Of a stretch of DNA of 64,000 nt, positions 9,991 to 16,947 are shown piece after piece. Made by a program: the position numbers and the translations under genes. The notes beneath the pieces were generated by a model. It ran no database searches and had not been told where the DNA came from. It saw only the letters and a program-made list of their open reading frames with translations. Within the stretch, counting starts at the first letter, position 1. The number at the start of each line of letters is the position of its first letter. The stretch comes from Parvularcula maris (GTDB taxonomy: Bacteria; Pseudomonadota; Alphaproteobacteria; Caulobacterales; Parvularculaceae), in contig NZ_JANIBC010000001.1 in assembly GCF_024505085.1 (NCBI RefSeq), positions 558,001-622,000 of the forward strand, written 5' to 3'.

Positions 9991-11657
9991 TGAGCGACGA
10001 ACTCGTATTCCTGCCGCTCGGCGGCTCCGGCGAGATCGGCATGAACCTCAACCTCTACGGCTTCGGCCCGGCGGGGGAGAGGCAGTGGATCATGATCGAC
10101 TGCGGCGTCACCTTCGCAGGCGACGACTATCCCGGCATCGACCTGATCACCCCCGACATCGACTACCTGCTGGACGATCTCGACAGCGGCTCGGAGTTTC
10201 TGGGGCTGATTCTCACCCATGGTCACGAGGACCATATCGGCGCGGTGGCGCATCTCTGGCCGAGCTTCGAGGGGCCGATCTACGCGACCCCCTTCACGGC
10301 GGAGCTCGTGCGGCGAAAGTTCGTAGACGTTGGGATCGACGACGCGCCGATCGAGATCACCGACCTGAAGGCGCGGTTCCGGCTCGGGCCGTTCGACCTC
10401 GAATACATCACCCTGACCCACTCGATCCCCGAGCCCAACGCCGTGGTCATTAGAACGCCGCTCGGGCTCATTCTGCACACGGGGGATTTCAAGATCGACC
10501 CCAGCCCCGTTCTGGGGGAGGAGACCGACTACGACGCCCTCAAGGCCCTCGGCGAGGAGGGCGTCTTGGCGATGATGTGCGACAGCACCAACGTCTTCTC
10601 CGAAGGACGCTCCGGCTCGGAGAGCGCGGTGGCGGACACGCTGGCGCAGGTCATCGCGGAGCAGAAGGGGAGGGTGGCGGTCACCACCTTCGCCTCCAAT
10701 GTCAGCCGGGTGGTCTCGATCTGCCGCGCCGCGGTGAAGGCCGATCGCTCCGTATGCCTCCTCGGCCGCTCCATGCTGCGGATGGTGGATGTGGCGCGCA
10801 TGGTGGACCTCCTGCCGAAAGGCGTCAGCTTCGTGGAGCCGAACGAGGCTGGCTATCTGCCCAACGACAAGGTGCTCTATCTCTGCACCGGCAGCCAGGG
10901 CGAAGAGAGGGCGGCGCTGGCCCGCATCGCCCGCGACGACCATCCGGACATCGTCCTCTCCGAAGGCGACACGGTGATCTTCAGTTCCAAGGTGATCCCC
11001 GGCAACGAGCGGCCCATCTACGACATGATGAACCAGCTCACCGAGCAGGGCATCGAGGTCATCGCCGAGAGCGACGCCTTCATCCATGTCTCGGGTCATC
11101 CGTGCCGTGACGAGCTGCGCGACATGTACGCGATGGTGAAGCCGAGGATCGCGGTGCCGGTCCATGGCGAGCCGCGGCACCTCGCCGAGCACGGCAAGCT
11201 GGCGCTTGAGCTAGGCTGCGACCAGGCTATCGTGCCGAAGAATGGCGACCTCGTCCGTCTCGCGCCGGGGCATGCCGAGAAGATCGACGAGGTGCCCGCG
11301 GGCCGCCTCTATCTCGACGGCAACATCCTTTTGCCCGAGGGCGATACGGCGCTCCGCGAGCGGCGGCGGCTGGCCCAGGAGGGCGTGATCGTGGTCTCGC
11401 TCGCCATCGGTGACGACGGCAAGGTCCGCGACCGCGCGCCAGTCTTCATGAAGGGCGTGCCGAAGGAGGACGAGGAGGGCGATGACCTTCTCGCCATCAT
11501 CGAGGAGGCGGTGGATGAGGGCCTCGACGCGCTGCCGCGCCCGAAGCGCCAGTCCGACCGCGAGGTGGAGCTGCAGGTCCGCCGGGCGATCCGCGCGCAG
11601 CTCAGCCCCCGCTGGGGCAAGCGCTCCGACATCGTCGTCCTGACACTGAGGGTCTGA
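9990..11657 (+). CDS. rnj: Ribonuclease J
   Basis: A 555-residue beta-CASP metallo-beta-lactamase ribonuclease with endo- and 5'-3' exonuclease activity in mRNA and rRNA processing. The zinc motif LTHGHEDHIGA supplies His77, His79, Asp81 and His82, and HTGDFKID and MCDSTN follow in the order of the family; SGH near residue 370 lies at the end of the beta-CASP domain, and a C-terminal domain follows. In alphaproteobacteria RNase J is commonly encoded between coaX and the DUF1467 gene, exactly as seen. It overlaps coaX by one base, so it is probably part of the long nuo-birA-coaX transcript. Confidence 0.94.
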   Translation: MSDELVFLPLGGSGEIGMNLNLYGFGPAGERQWIMIDCGVTFAGDDYPGIDLITPDIDYLLDDLDSGSEFLGLILTHGHEDHIGAVAHLWPSFEGPIYATPFTAELVRRKFVDVGIDDAPIEITDLKARFRLGPFDLEYITLTHSIPEPNAVVIRTPLGLILHTGDFKIDPSPVLGEETDYDALKALGEEGVLAMMCDSTNVFSEGRSGSESAVADTLAQVIAEQKGRVAVTTFASNVSRVVSICRAAVKADRSVCLLGRSMLRMVDVARMVDLLPKGVSFVEPNEAGYLPNDKVLYLCTGSQGEERAALARIARDDHPDIVLSEGDTVIFSSKVIPGNERPIYDMMNQLTEQGIEVIAESDAFIHVSGHPCRDELRDMYAMVKPRIAVPVHGEPRHLAEHGKLALELGCDQAIVPKNGDLVRLAPGHAEKIDEVPAGRLYLDGNILLPEGDTALRERRRLAQEGVIVVSLAIGDDGKVRDRAPVFMKGVPKEDEEGDDLLAIIEEAVDEGLDALPRPKRQSDREVELQVRRAIRAQLSPRWGKRSDIVVLTLRV

Positions 11658-11661
11658 GAAG

Positions 11662-11907
11662 ATGGGCTGGGGCGGCAGCATCGTCTCCTTCGTCATCATC
11701 TGGTGGCTGTGCCTTTTCACGGTGCTCCCGATCAGGCAGCGCAACGTCTGGGAGGAGCCGGACAAGCACGCGGCAGGCTCCGACAGGGGGGCGCCGATCG
11801 ACCCGGCGATCTGGTACAAGGTGAAGCTCACCACCATGATCGCCGTGCCGGTTTTCGCGCTGGTCTTCCTTGGAGTGACCTTCGGACCACGGATCATAGA
11901 AGGGTAG
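11662..11907 (+). CDS. DUF1467 family membrane protein
   Basis: An 81-residue protein of unknown function with two membrane helices (residues about 5-23 and 55-75) separated by a cytoplasmic or periplasmic loop. The motif FTVLPIRQRN followed by a proline-acid loop and KVKLTTMIA is typical of the DUF1467 family, found almost only in alphaproteobacteria and almost always just after rnj. It starts four bases after the rnj stop. No catalytic residues are apparent. A role linked to complex I or RNase J has not been shown and I infer none. Confidence 0.85.
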   Translation: MGWGGSIVSFVIIWWLCLFTVLPIRQRNVWEEPDKHAAGSDRGAPIDPAIWYKVKLTTMIAVPVFALVFLGVTFGPRIIEG

Positions 11908-11946
11908 TGCTGCAACGTCCCGTTGCAATCAAGGGGTAGATGTTGT

Positions 11947-13461
11947 ATGGTCGAGCCATCCCAACAACACGAACTGGAGGCTGCCCCACGCGTGCCTGAA
12001 ACGAATACGTCCGAACACGATCTATCCGAGCTGACGACTCCGGAAGTCGAAGCTATCCTTGATGCCGAAGATGCCGCCCTCGATGAACGGGGCTCGCTGA
12101 CTTCGGACTTTGTCTATCAGGTTCGAGAACGGATAGGGGAGGACGATGCCGACGGCGTACTCGATCTAGTCGAGGACCTCAAACCGGCGGACGTGGCCGA
12201 CCTGATCGAGCAGCTCGGCGAGGAGGACACCAAATCCTTCATCAGGCTGGTGGGGGCGGAGCTGCCTGCCGGCGCTCTGGCCGAGCTCGAGGACGGTGCG
12301 CGGGACACGGTCATCGACGCGCTGACCACGGAGCAGCTCGCCGAGGCCGTTACCGAGCTCGACACGGACGAAGCGGCCTTCGTCCTCGAGGACATGACCC
12401 AGGAGGACCGCGACGAGGTCCTGGCCGAGATGCCCATCGCCGACCGCCTCGCGGTCCGGGCGGCGCTCGAATATGGCGAGGAGACTGCCGGGCGGATCAT
12501 GCAGCGCGACGTCTTCGCTGCGCCCGGCTACTGGAATGTGGGTCAGATCATCGACCGGCTGCGCTCGGCCGAGCGCCTGCCGGAGACGTTTTATGACGTC
12601 TACGTCGTGGATCCTACCTACAAGATCATCGGCCTCGTGCCCCTCAGCCGCTTCGTCAAGGCCAAGCGCGACACCAAGATCGAGAACTTGATCGAGGACG
12701 AGCCCGTCATCATCGACGCTGGCATGGATCAGGAGGAGGTCGCCTACCTCTTCGAGAAGTACAACCTCATCTCCGCCCCCGTGATCGACGAGGGGCGGCG
12801 GCTCGTCGGCATGATCACCGTCGATGACGTGGTGGAGATCGTCCACTCCGAGGCCGATGAGGACATGCTGGCCCTGGCCGGGATCAACGACGACAACTCG
12901 ATCAACGTGCCGATCAGGAAGGTGGCGCGCTCGCGCTTCGTCTGGCTGCTGGTCAATCTGGGTACGGCCATTCTGGCCAGCGTCGTCATCGGCATCTTCG
13001 ACGGCACGATCGAGCAGATGGTGGCGCTGGCCATCCTCATGCCCATCGTCGCCTCCATGGGCGGCAACGCCGGCACCCAGACCATGACCGTGGCCGTGCG
13101 CAACCTCTCCACGCGGACCCTCACGGCGGCAACCGCGGTGCGGGCGGTCTACAAGGAGACCGCCGTTTCGGCCCTCAACGGCGTGGCGTTTGCGGTGTTG
13201 ATGGGGGCGGCGGCGGCGCTCTGGTACCTCCTTCTGGCGGGACAGTCCGCAGCGGATGCATGGGCGCTCGGCGGCGTCTTGGCGGCGGCCATGATCATCA
13301 ACATGCTGTGTGCAGGCCTCGCGGGCATCTTGATCCCGCTGGCGCTGGACAGGGCGGGGCAGGACCCGGCGGTCAGCTCGGCGGTTTTTGTCACCACGGT
13401 GACCGATATCGTCGGCTTCTCCGCCTTCCTTGGGCTCGCCGCGGTGTTCCTGGTCGGCTGA
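11947..13461 (+). CDS. mgtE: Magnesium transporter MgtE
   Basis: A 504-residue Mg2+ channel/transporter of the inner membrane. The order of domains is an acidic N-terminal superhelical domain (residues about 40-170, LKPADVADLIEQLGEED), two CBS domains (about 175-300, including MITVDDVVEIV), and a five-helix pore domain (from about 320, PIVASMGGNAGTQTMTV, the highly conserved pore segment). In the family, Mg2+ bound between the N and CBS domains closes the gate. The ATG at 11947 is preceded by AAGGGG at 11931-11936; a TTG at 11923 is in frame but lacks a ribosome-binding site. No Mg2+ riboswitch is visible in the short upstream gap. Confidence 0.94.
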   Translation: MVEPSQQHELEAAPRVPETNTSEHDLSELTTPEVEAILDAEDAALDERGSLTSDFVYQVRERIGEDDADGVLDLVEDLKPADVADLIEQLGEEDTKSFIRLVGAELPAGALAELEDGARDTVIDALTTEQLAEAVTELDTDEAAFVLEDMTQEDRDEVLAEMPIADRLAVRAALEYGEETAGRIMQRDVFAAPGYWNVGQIIDRLRSAERLPETFYDVYVVDPTYKIIGLVPLSRFVKAKRDTKIENLIEDEPVIIDAGMDQEEVAYLFEKYNLISAPVIDEGRRLVGMITVDDVVEIVHSEADEDMLALAGINDDNSINVPIRKVARSRFVWLLVNLGTAILASVVIGIFDGTIEQMVALAILMPIVASMGGNAGTQTMTVAVRNLSTRTLTAATAVRAVYKETAVSALNGVAFAVLMGAAAALWYLLLAGQSAADAWALGGVLAAAMIINMLCAGLAGILIPLALDRAGQDPAVSSAVFVTTVTDIVGFSAFLGLAAVFLVG

Positions 13462-13463
13462 CC

Positions 13464-13523
13464 TTAGGACAATTTCGCGTAGCGGGCACGGAACGGAGGT
13501 GGTCCCGAGCCCGTTTGTCCTAA
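13464..13523. repeat. Nested inverted repeat after mgtE
   Basis: TTAGGACAA at 13464-13472 pairs perfectly with TTGTCCTAA at 13515-13523, and inside it CGGGC (13483-13487) pairs with GCCCG (13509-13513). The structure follows the mgtE stop by two bases and is followed by five A rather than U residues, so it is not a classical terminator. It may stabilise the mgtE transcript end or act in the leader of the next gene. Confidence 0.45.
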
Positions 13524-13562
13524 AAACCCGCCTCGGTAACGGCGGCGTAGGAAGGACTAGTC

Positions 13563-13925
13563 ATGCGTATTCTTCTTGGCTTGGCGGGGCTCTCCGCCCT
13601 GGCGCTCGGCGCCTGCACCACCACCGGTAACGTCGAACGCAACGCCGTCGGCGGCGCTGCCCTCGGCGCGGCAGCAGGCGCGGTGATCGGCAACAATGTC
13701 GGCGACGGCGATGCGGACCGCGGCGCGGCCATCGGCGCTGCCGTCGGCGGCACCGCAGGCGCGATCCGCGGCCGCCAACAGGACGTGCAGTCCGGCGAGG
13801 GCACTCGACTCAAGACCGGCCCGGACGGCCGCCAGCTCTACTTCGACGAGCGGGCACAGCGCTACTACTACTACGACGAGACTCGCGACCGGACCTACTG
13901 GCAGAACGGCGCGGTGCGCGGCTAA
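13563..13925 (+). CDS. Small glycine-zipper lipoprotein
   Basis: A 120-residue predicted lipoprotein. The signal peptide ends in LGAC at residues 15-18, a good lipobox with Cys18 as the modified residue. Residues about 28-70 are a Gly/Ala-rich glycine zipper (GGAALGAAAGAVIGNNVG), as in YMGG-like and SlyB/17-kDa surface antigens that insert in the outer membrane. The C-terminal third is polar and tyrosine-rich (RYYYYDETRDRTYWQNG). AGGA upstream gives a good start. Function is unknown; envelope integrity is the usual assumption for such proteins. Confidence 0.75.
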   Translation: MRILLGLAGLSALALGACTTTGNVERNAVGGAALGAAAGAVIGNNVGDGDADRGAAIGAAVGGTAGAIRGRQQDVQSGEGTRLKTGPDGRQLYFDERAQRYYYYDETRDRTYWQNGAVRG

Positions 13926-13942
13926 ATAACAGGACACGGAAC

Positions 13943-13973
13943 ATGGAGGCGTCTCAAGACGTTACGCCTCCAT
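13943..13973 (+). promoter_or_regulatory. Hairpin enclosing the start codon of the next gene
   Basis: ATGGAGGCGT (13943-13952) pairs perfectly with ACGCCTCCAT (13964-13973); the loop is 11 bases. The ATG of the following gene is at 13972-13974, so its first two bases are in the 3' arm, and no purine-rich ribosome-binding site lies between. A second small dyad, GTCTCAAGAC, occupies 13951-13960. As RNA this would hide the start codon. Confidence 0.5.
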
Positions 13974-14286
13974 GACCACTGCTACGATCCTCGAATGGTG
14001 CGCGACAGGCACCGGCATTGCCGCCGCCATCATCGTCTCGCTCAATCTGGGCGCGAGGATGACGGGGTGGGGCTTCGTCATCTTCACCGTCTCGTCGGTA
14101 TGCTGGATCGCAGCGGCGCTGATGCAGGAAGAGATGGCGCTGACGGTGCAGAACGGCGTGCTGTTCGTGATCAACCTGATCGGCGTCTACCGCTACCTCA
14201 TCAATAAGGGGAGGGGCGAGAAGAGCGGCCAAGCGGCTGGCTCGGCGGGCGGTACGCGGACGGGGTCGCTGCAGCCTGCGGAGTAG
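13972..14286 (+). CDS. Small membrane protein of unknown function
   Basis: A 104-residue protein with three hydrophobic segments (residues about 10-25, 33-50 and 60-77) and a hydrophilic Gly/Ser-rich tail. The layout (GAxxTGWGFVIFTVSSVCWIAAAL, then VQNGVLFVINLIGVYRYL) recalls short PnuC-like or PQ-loop-like proteins common in alphaproteobacteria, but I cannot assign a substrate. The start codon has no clear ribosome-binding site and sits in a hairpin; the nearest upstream in-frame stop is at 13927-13929 and no other plausible start lies between. Confidence 0.65.
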   Translation: MTTATILEWCATGTGIAAAIIVSLNLGARMTGWGFVIFTVSSVCWIAAALMQEEMALTVQNGVLFVINLIGVYRYLINKGRGEKSGQAAGSAGGTRTGSLQPAE

Positions 14287-14308
14287 CTATGATCCCTGGC
14301 TACAGCAG

Positions 14309-14431
14309 TCTCCCTCGGGAGAGACCGACATCTTCGATGTCGAGAGAGGGGTATAGTCTGGACGGGTTCGCAACCTAGCGAAGCCCCTCTCCCCAAATCA
14401 GTGGCTATAGGCCTCTCCCGAAGGAGAGGCT
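14309..14431. repeat. Decayed copy of the CTCTCCCG palindromic repeat
   Basis: Between the small membrane protein and the convergent J-domain gene lie TCTCCCTCGGGAGAG, the dyad GACATCTTCGATGTC, CCCCTCTCCCC and GCCTCTCCCGAAGGAGAGGC. These are the same building blocks, in the same order, as the better preserved repeats at 16791-16931 and 46965-47110. The stretch may also act as a bidirectional terminator. Confidence 0.6.
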
Positions 14432-14443
14432 CACCGGAAAGCC

Positions 14444-15094
14444 TCAAACAAACCCGGCCTTTTTCAGGATCTGGTGCGCCTTGATCACCTCCTGAAGCTG
14501 CTCCTCGGCGGAGCGGTCGCCTTCGTTGCTGTCCGGGTGGAAGCGCTTCACCAGCTCCGCGTAGCGCTTGCGCACGTCCCCTGAGGAGGCGTTGGCCTTG
14601 AGGTTCAGGGTGCGGAACGCCTGGAGCTGCAAACGGGTGAGGCGGCGGCCTTCCCTATACACATCGTTCTGGTTCGAGCTGCCGGTGTCGATGCGCGTCT
14701 CGCCGCCGATGGCGTCGTCGATCTCGTGCATGCCGTGAAGGCCAGCCTTCGCTGCCGCCGAGGCGCGCCCGTTCTTCGACATCTTCCAGGTGGGCCGGTC
14801 GCCATAGCGGGCGGCATCGCGCATCTGCGCGGCCTGGGCGTCCGTCTTGCCCTCGAAGAAGTTCCAGTTCTTGTTGTGCTCGCGCGCGTGCTGAACGCAG
14901 AGCCACAGGAACTCGTTCATCGCCTCGGGCGATTTCGGCGCGCGTGTCTCCGCGGGCTTGTCGCAATCGTCGTGATCACAGGTGCGGGCCTCGGTCTTGG
15001 CCCAGGATTTCTTGGAAGTTTTCGAGCCCTTGGTCGGCTTCACGCGGATGTCGAAGCCGTGCCGGGGTTTGTAGCTGAAACGGTCGGTCGCCAT
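14444..15094 (-). CDS. J-domain (DnaJ-like) protein
   Basis: A 216-residue protein with a C-terminal J domain (residues about 150-216) in which HPD at 186-188 is the motif that stimulates Hsp70 ATPase. The N-terminal two thirds contain a CDHDDCDKPA motif near residue 38 and a WLCVQHAREHNKNWNFFEG segment, conserved in alphaproteobacterial proteins annotated as J-domain molecular chaperones. It is therefore a DnaK co-chaperone with unknown client. It is divergent from bolA, with about 130 bases between starts. Confidence 0.88.
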   Translation of the reverse strand: MATDRFSYKPRHGFDIRVKPTKGSKTSKKSWAKTEARTCDHDDCDKPAETRAPKSPEAMNEFLWLCVQHAREHNKNWNFFEGKTDAQAAQMRDAARYGDRPTWKMSKNGRASAAAKAGLHGMHEIDDAIGGETRIDTGSSNQNDVYREGRRLTRLQLQAFRTLNLKANASSGDVRKRYAELVKRFHPDSNEGDRSAEEQLQEVIKAHQILKKAGFV

Positions 15095-15228
15095 AGGTGT
15101 GATTATGGTGCTTCTGGCCGTGTCGAACCAGCCTTGACTTATGCCCGTTATGAGAGCGGAGTGCTGCGTTTTGCTTTTCCGCGGCCCCGCGATGCGGACT
15201 GACGAAAACCGTCATAGGAGGATTGCCC

Positions 15229-15501
15229 ATGGGACAGGTTGCTGAGACGATAGAGGCCAAGCTGAAGGCCGCTTTCGAGCCGATTACCCTTGAGATTATC
15301 GACGAGAGCCACCTGCATAGAGGGCATGCGGGGGCGCCCGAGGGCGGCGAGAGCCATTTCCGCGCCAAGATCGTCAGCGAGCTGTTCGAGGGGCTCTCCC
15401 GCCTCGACCGGCAGCGCCGCGTCAATGAGACGCTGCGCGAGGAGCTGGCCGGTCCGGTGCACGCCTTCTCGGCTCAGACGCTGACCCCAGGCGAGGCCTG
15501 A
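15229..15501 (+). CDS. bolA: BolA family protein
   Basis: A 90-residue BolA-fold protein. The family binds [2Fe-2S] clusters with monothiol glutaredoxins and acts in iron homeostasis or as a transcriptional regulator. The pattern IEAKLKAAFEPITLEIIDESHLHRGH near the start includes the conserved histidine-containing loop; GESHFRAKIVSELFEGLSRLDRQRRVNETL is the helix-turn-helix-like half. AGGAGG at 15217-15222 fixes the ATG at 15229. Its 3' end overlaps the convergent MFS gene by 28 bases. Confidence 0.9.
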   Translation: MGQVAETIEAKLKAAFEPITLEIIDESHLHRGHAGAPEGGESHFRAKIVSELFEGLSRLDRQRRVNETLREELAGPVHAFSAQTLTPGEA

Positions 15502-16727
15502 GGCACGGGTCTTCTGCTGCGCGAGACGATGACCGCGAAGGGGATCATCGACAGAAGGATGCAGATACCGCCAAGGAGGAGAGGGGCGCCGGGGAAGACC
15601 ACGCCCTCCCCATCCGTATAGGTTGTAAAGATGCGGGTCATGACGAGGGGGCTCGTCATCATGGTCAGCGACATGACGCTGCCGATGGCGCCCTGAAGCT
15701 CCCCCTGGCTGTCGGCAGGCACGGCGGAGGACATGATGCCCTGCATGGCCGGCATCATCAGCCCGCCGAGCGCGCCGACGGCGATCCACACATAGATCCA
15801 CATTCCCGTCGGCGCGAAGAAGGCGTAGCCCATGAAGCTGATGGTCATTGAGGTGGCGCCGATCAGCACCGCCGAGGGCTCGCCGATCTTAGGGATCAGG
15901 GTGCGGGTCAGCCCCCCTTGGACCAGGGCCGCCGTGACCCCGACAAAAGCTAGCGCGAAGCCGATATCGAGGCCCGACCAGCCGTATTTCTGTACGGCGA
16001 AATAGCTGAAGACGGCAGGCAGTGAGTTGTGGGCGAACTGCATGAGGAAATAGGCACCGAGCACCACCATGACGATCCGCACGCGGGTCACCGACCACAG
16101 GCTGCCGAAGGGATTGGCCCTGGCCAGAGAGAAGGGGCGGGGGGTCTTGTTGGTCTCGGGGAAGAAGAAGAGGCCGAAGAGGAAGTTCACCGCGCCGAGC
16201 GCCGCTGCCGCATAGAAGGGCGCCCGCACGTCGATGGTGGCGAAGAGGCCGCCCACCAGCGGCCCGACGATGAAGCCGAGGCCGAACGCTGCGCCGATCA
16301 GGCCGAAATTACCGGAGCGCTTCTCCGGCGGCGAGATGTCGGCGATCACCGCGTTGGCGGTGGAGTAGGTGGCCGCGGTCGCGCCTGAGAGAAACCTCGC
16401 CAGCACCAGCCAGGCATAGGTCGGCGCCAGTGCCATCAGGAGGAAGTCGAGCGCGTAGAACGCTAGCGAGGTGAGCAGCACCGGCCTGCGCCCGAACCGG
16501 TCCGACAGCCCGCCCATCACCGGCGACATGAAGAACTGCGCCAACGCGTAGACGAAGTAGAGCACCCCGCCATAGCTCGCGGCCCCGCTCACATCCTCCC
16601 CCGTCACCTCCATCAGGAGCTGCGGCAGGATCGGCATGATGATGCCGAAGCCGATCATCGACAGAAGCACCGTCACGAACATGAAGGTGAGGGCTGTCCT
16701 AGGGGAGGGAGCTGCGTTCTCTGCCAT
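15474..16727 (-). CDS. MFS transporter, TetA-like drug exporter family
   Basis: A 417-residue inner-membrane carrier with 12 predicted helices. MFS motif A between helices 2 and 3 reads GGLSDRFGRRP at residues 72-82, and the motif C region around residue 145 (GAAFGLGFIVGPLVGG) is the antiporter motif of drug/H+ exporters. Overall order and length resemble TetA(A/B/C)-type proteins (multidrug resistance, DHA1 family). Substrate cannot be inferred; homologues in environmental alphaproteobacteria are not necessarily tetracycline exporters. It converges on bolA. Confidence 0.85.
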   Translation of the reverse strand: MAENAAPSPRTALTFMFVTVLLSMIGFGIIMPILPQLLMEVTGEDVSGAASYGGVLYFVYALAQFFMSPVMGGLSDRFGRRPVLLTSLAFYALDFLLMALAPTYAWLVLARFLSGATAATYSTANAVIADISPPEKRSGNFGLIGAAFGLGFIVGPLVGGLFATIDVRAPFYAAAALGAVNFLFGLFFFPETNKTPRPFSLARANPFGSLWSVTRVRIVMVVLGAYFLMQFAHNSLPAVFSYFAVQKYGWSGLDIGFALAFVGVTAALVQGGLTRTLIPKIGEPSAVLIGATSMTISFMGYAFFAPTGMWIYVWIAVGALGGLMMPAMQGIMSSAVPADSQGELQGAIGSVMSLTMMTSPLVMTRIFTTYTDGEGVVFPGAPLLLGGICILLSMIPFAVIVSRSRRPVPQASPGVSV

Positions 16728-16790
16728 CAGCCGGTCGTGAGCGCGGGGGAGGGAACGGTCAAGAGAAAGGCATGGGGGCTGTGCCGCACC

Positions 16791-16931
16791 ACCTCTCCCG
16801 CCCTGCGGGAGAGGTCGAAATCTTCGATTTCGGGTGAGGGCCTCGGCGAAGCCGTTCTGGAACGCTCTTCATAGAGACCTGCGCTCAGAACCCCCTCACC
16901 CTCGGTCCCTCTCCCGCGGGCGGGAGAGGGA
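16791..16931. repeat. Composite palindromic repeat (best copy 1)
   Basis: The order of parts is a hairpin CCTCTCCCGCCCTGCGGGAG (16792 on), a dyad GAAATCTTCGATTTC (16816-16830), GGTGAGGG, a variable core, CCCTCACC, and a closing hairpin CCTCTCCCGCGGGCGGGAGAG ending near 16931. The GGTGAGGG and CCCTCACC parts pair, so the unit folds as a multi-branched palindrome. A close match lies at 46965-47110. It separates the start of the MFS gene from the end of rnr and may terminate or stabilise rnr mRNA. Confidence 0.75.
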
Positions 16932-16947
16932 GGCGATAGGACCCGCC

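Noticed and set aside
11908-11946. Mg2+-sensing riboswitch before mgtE
   Set aside because: Only 39 bases separate mgtE from the preceding gene, too short for an M-box or mgtA-type leader.
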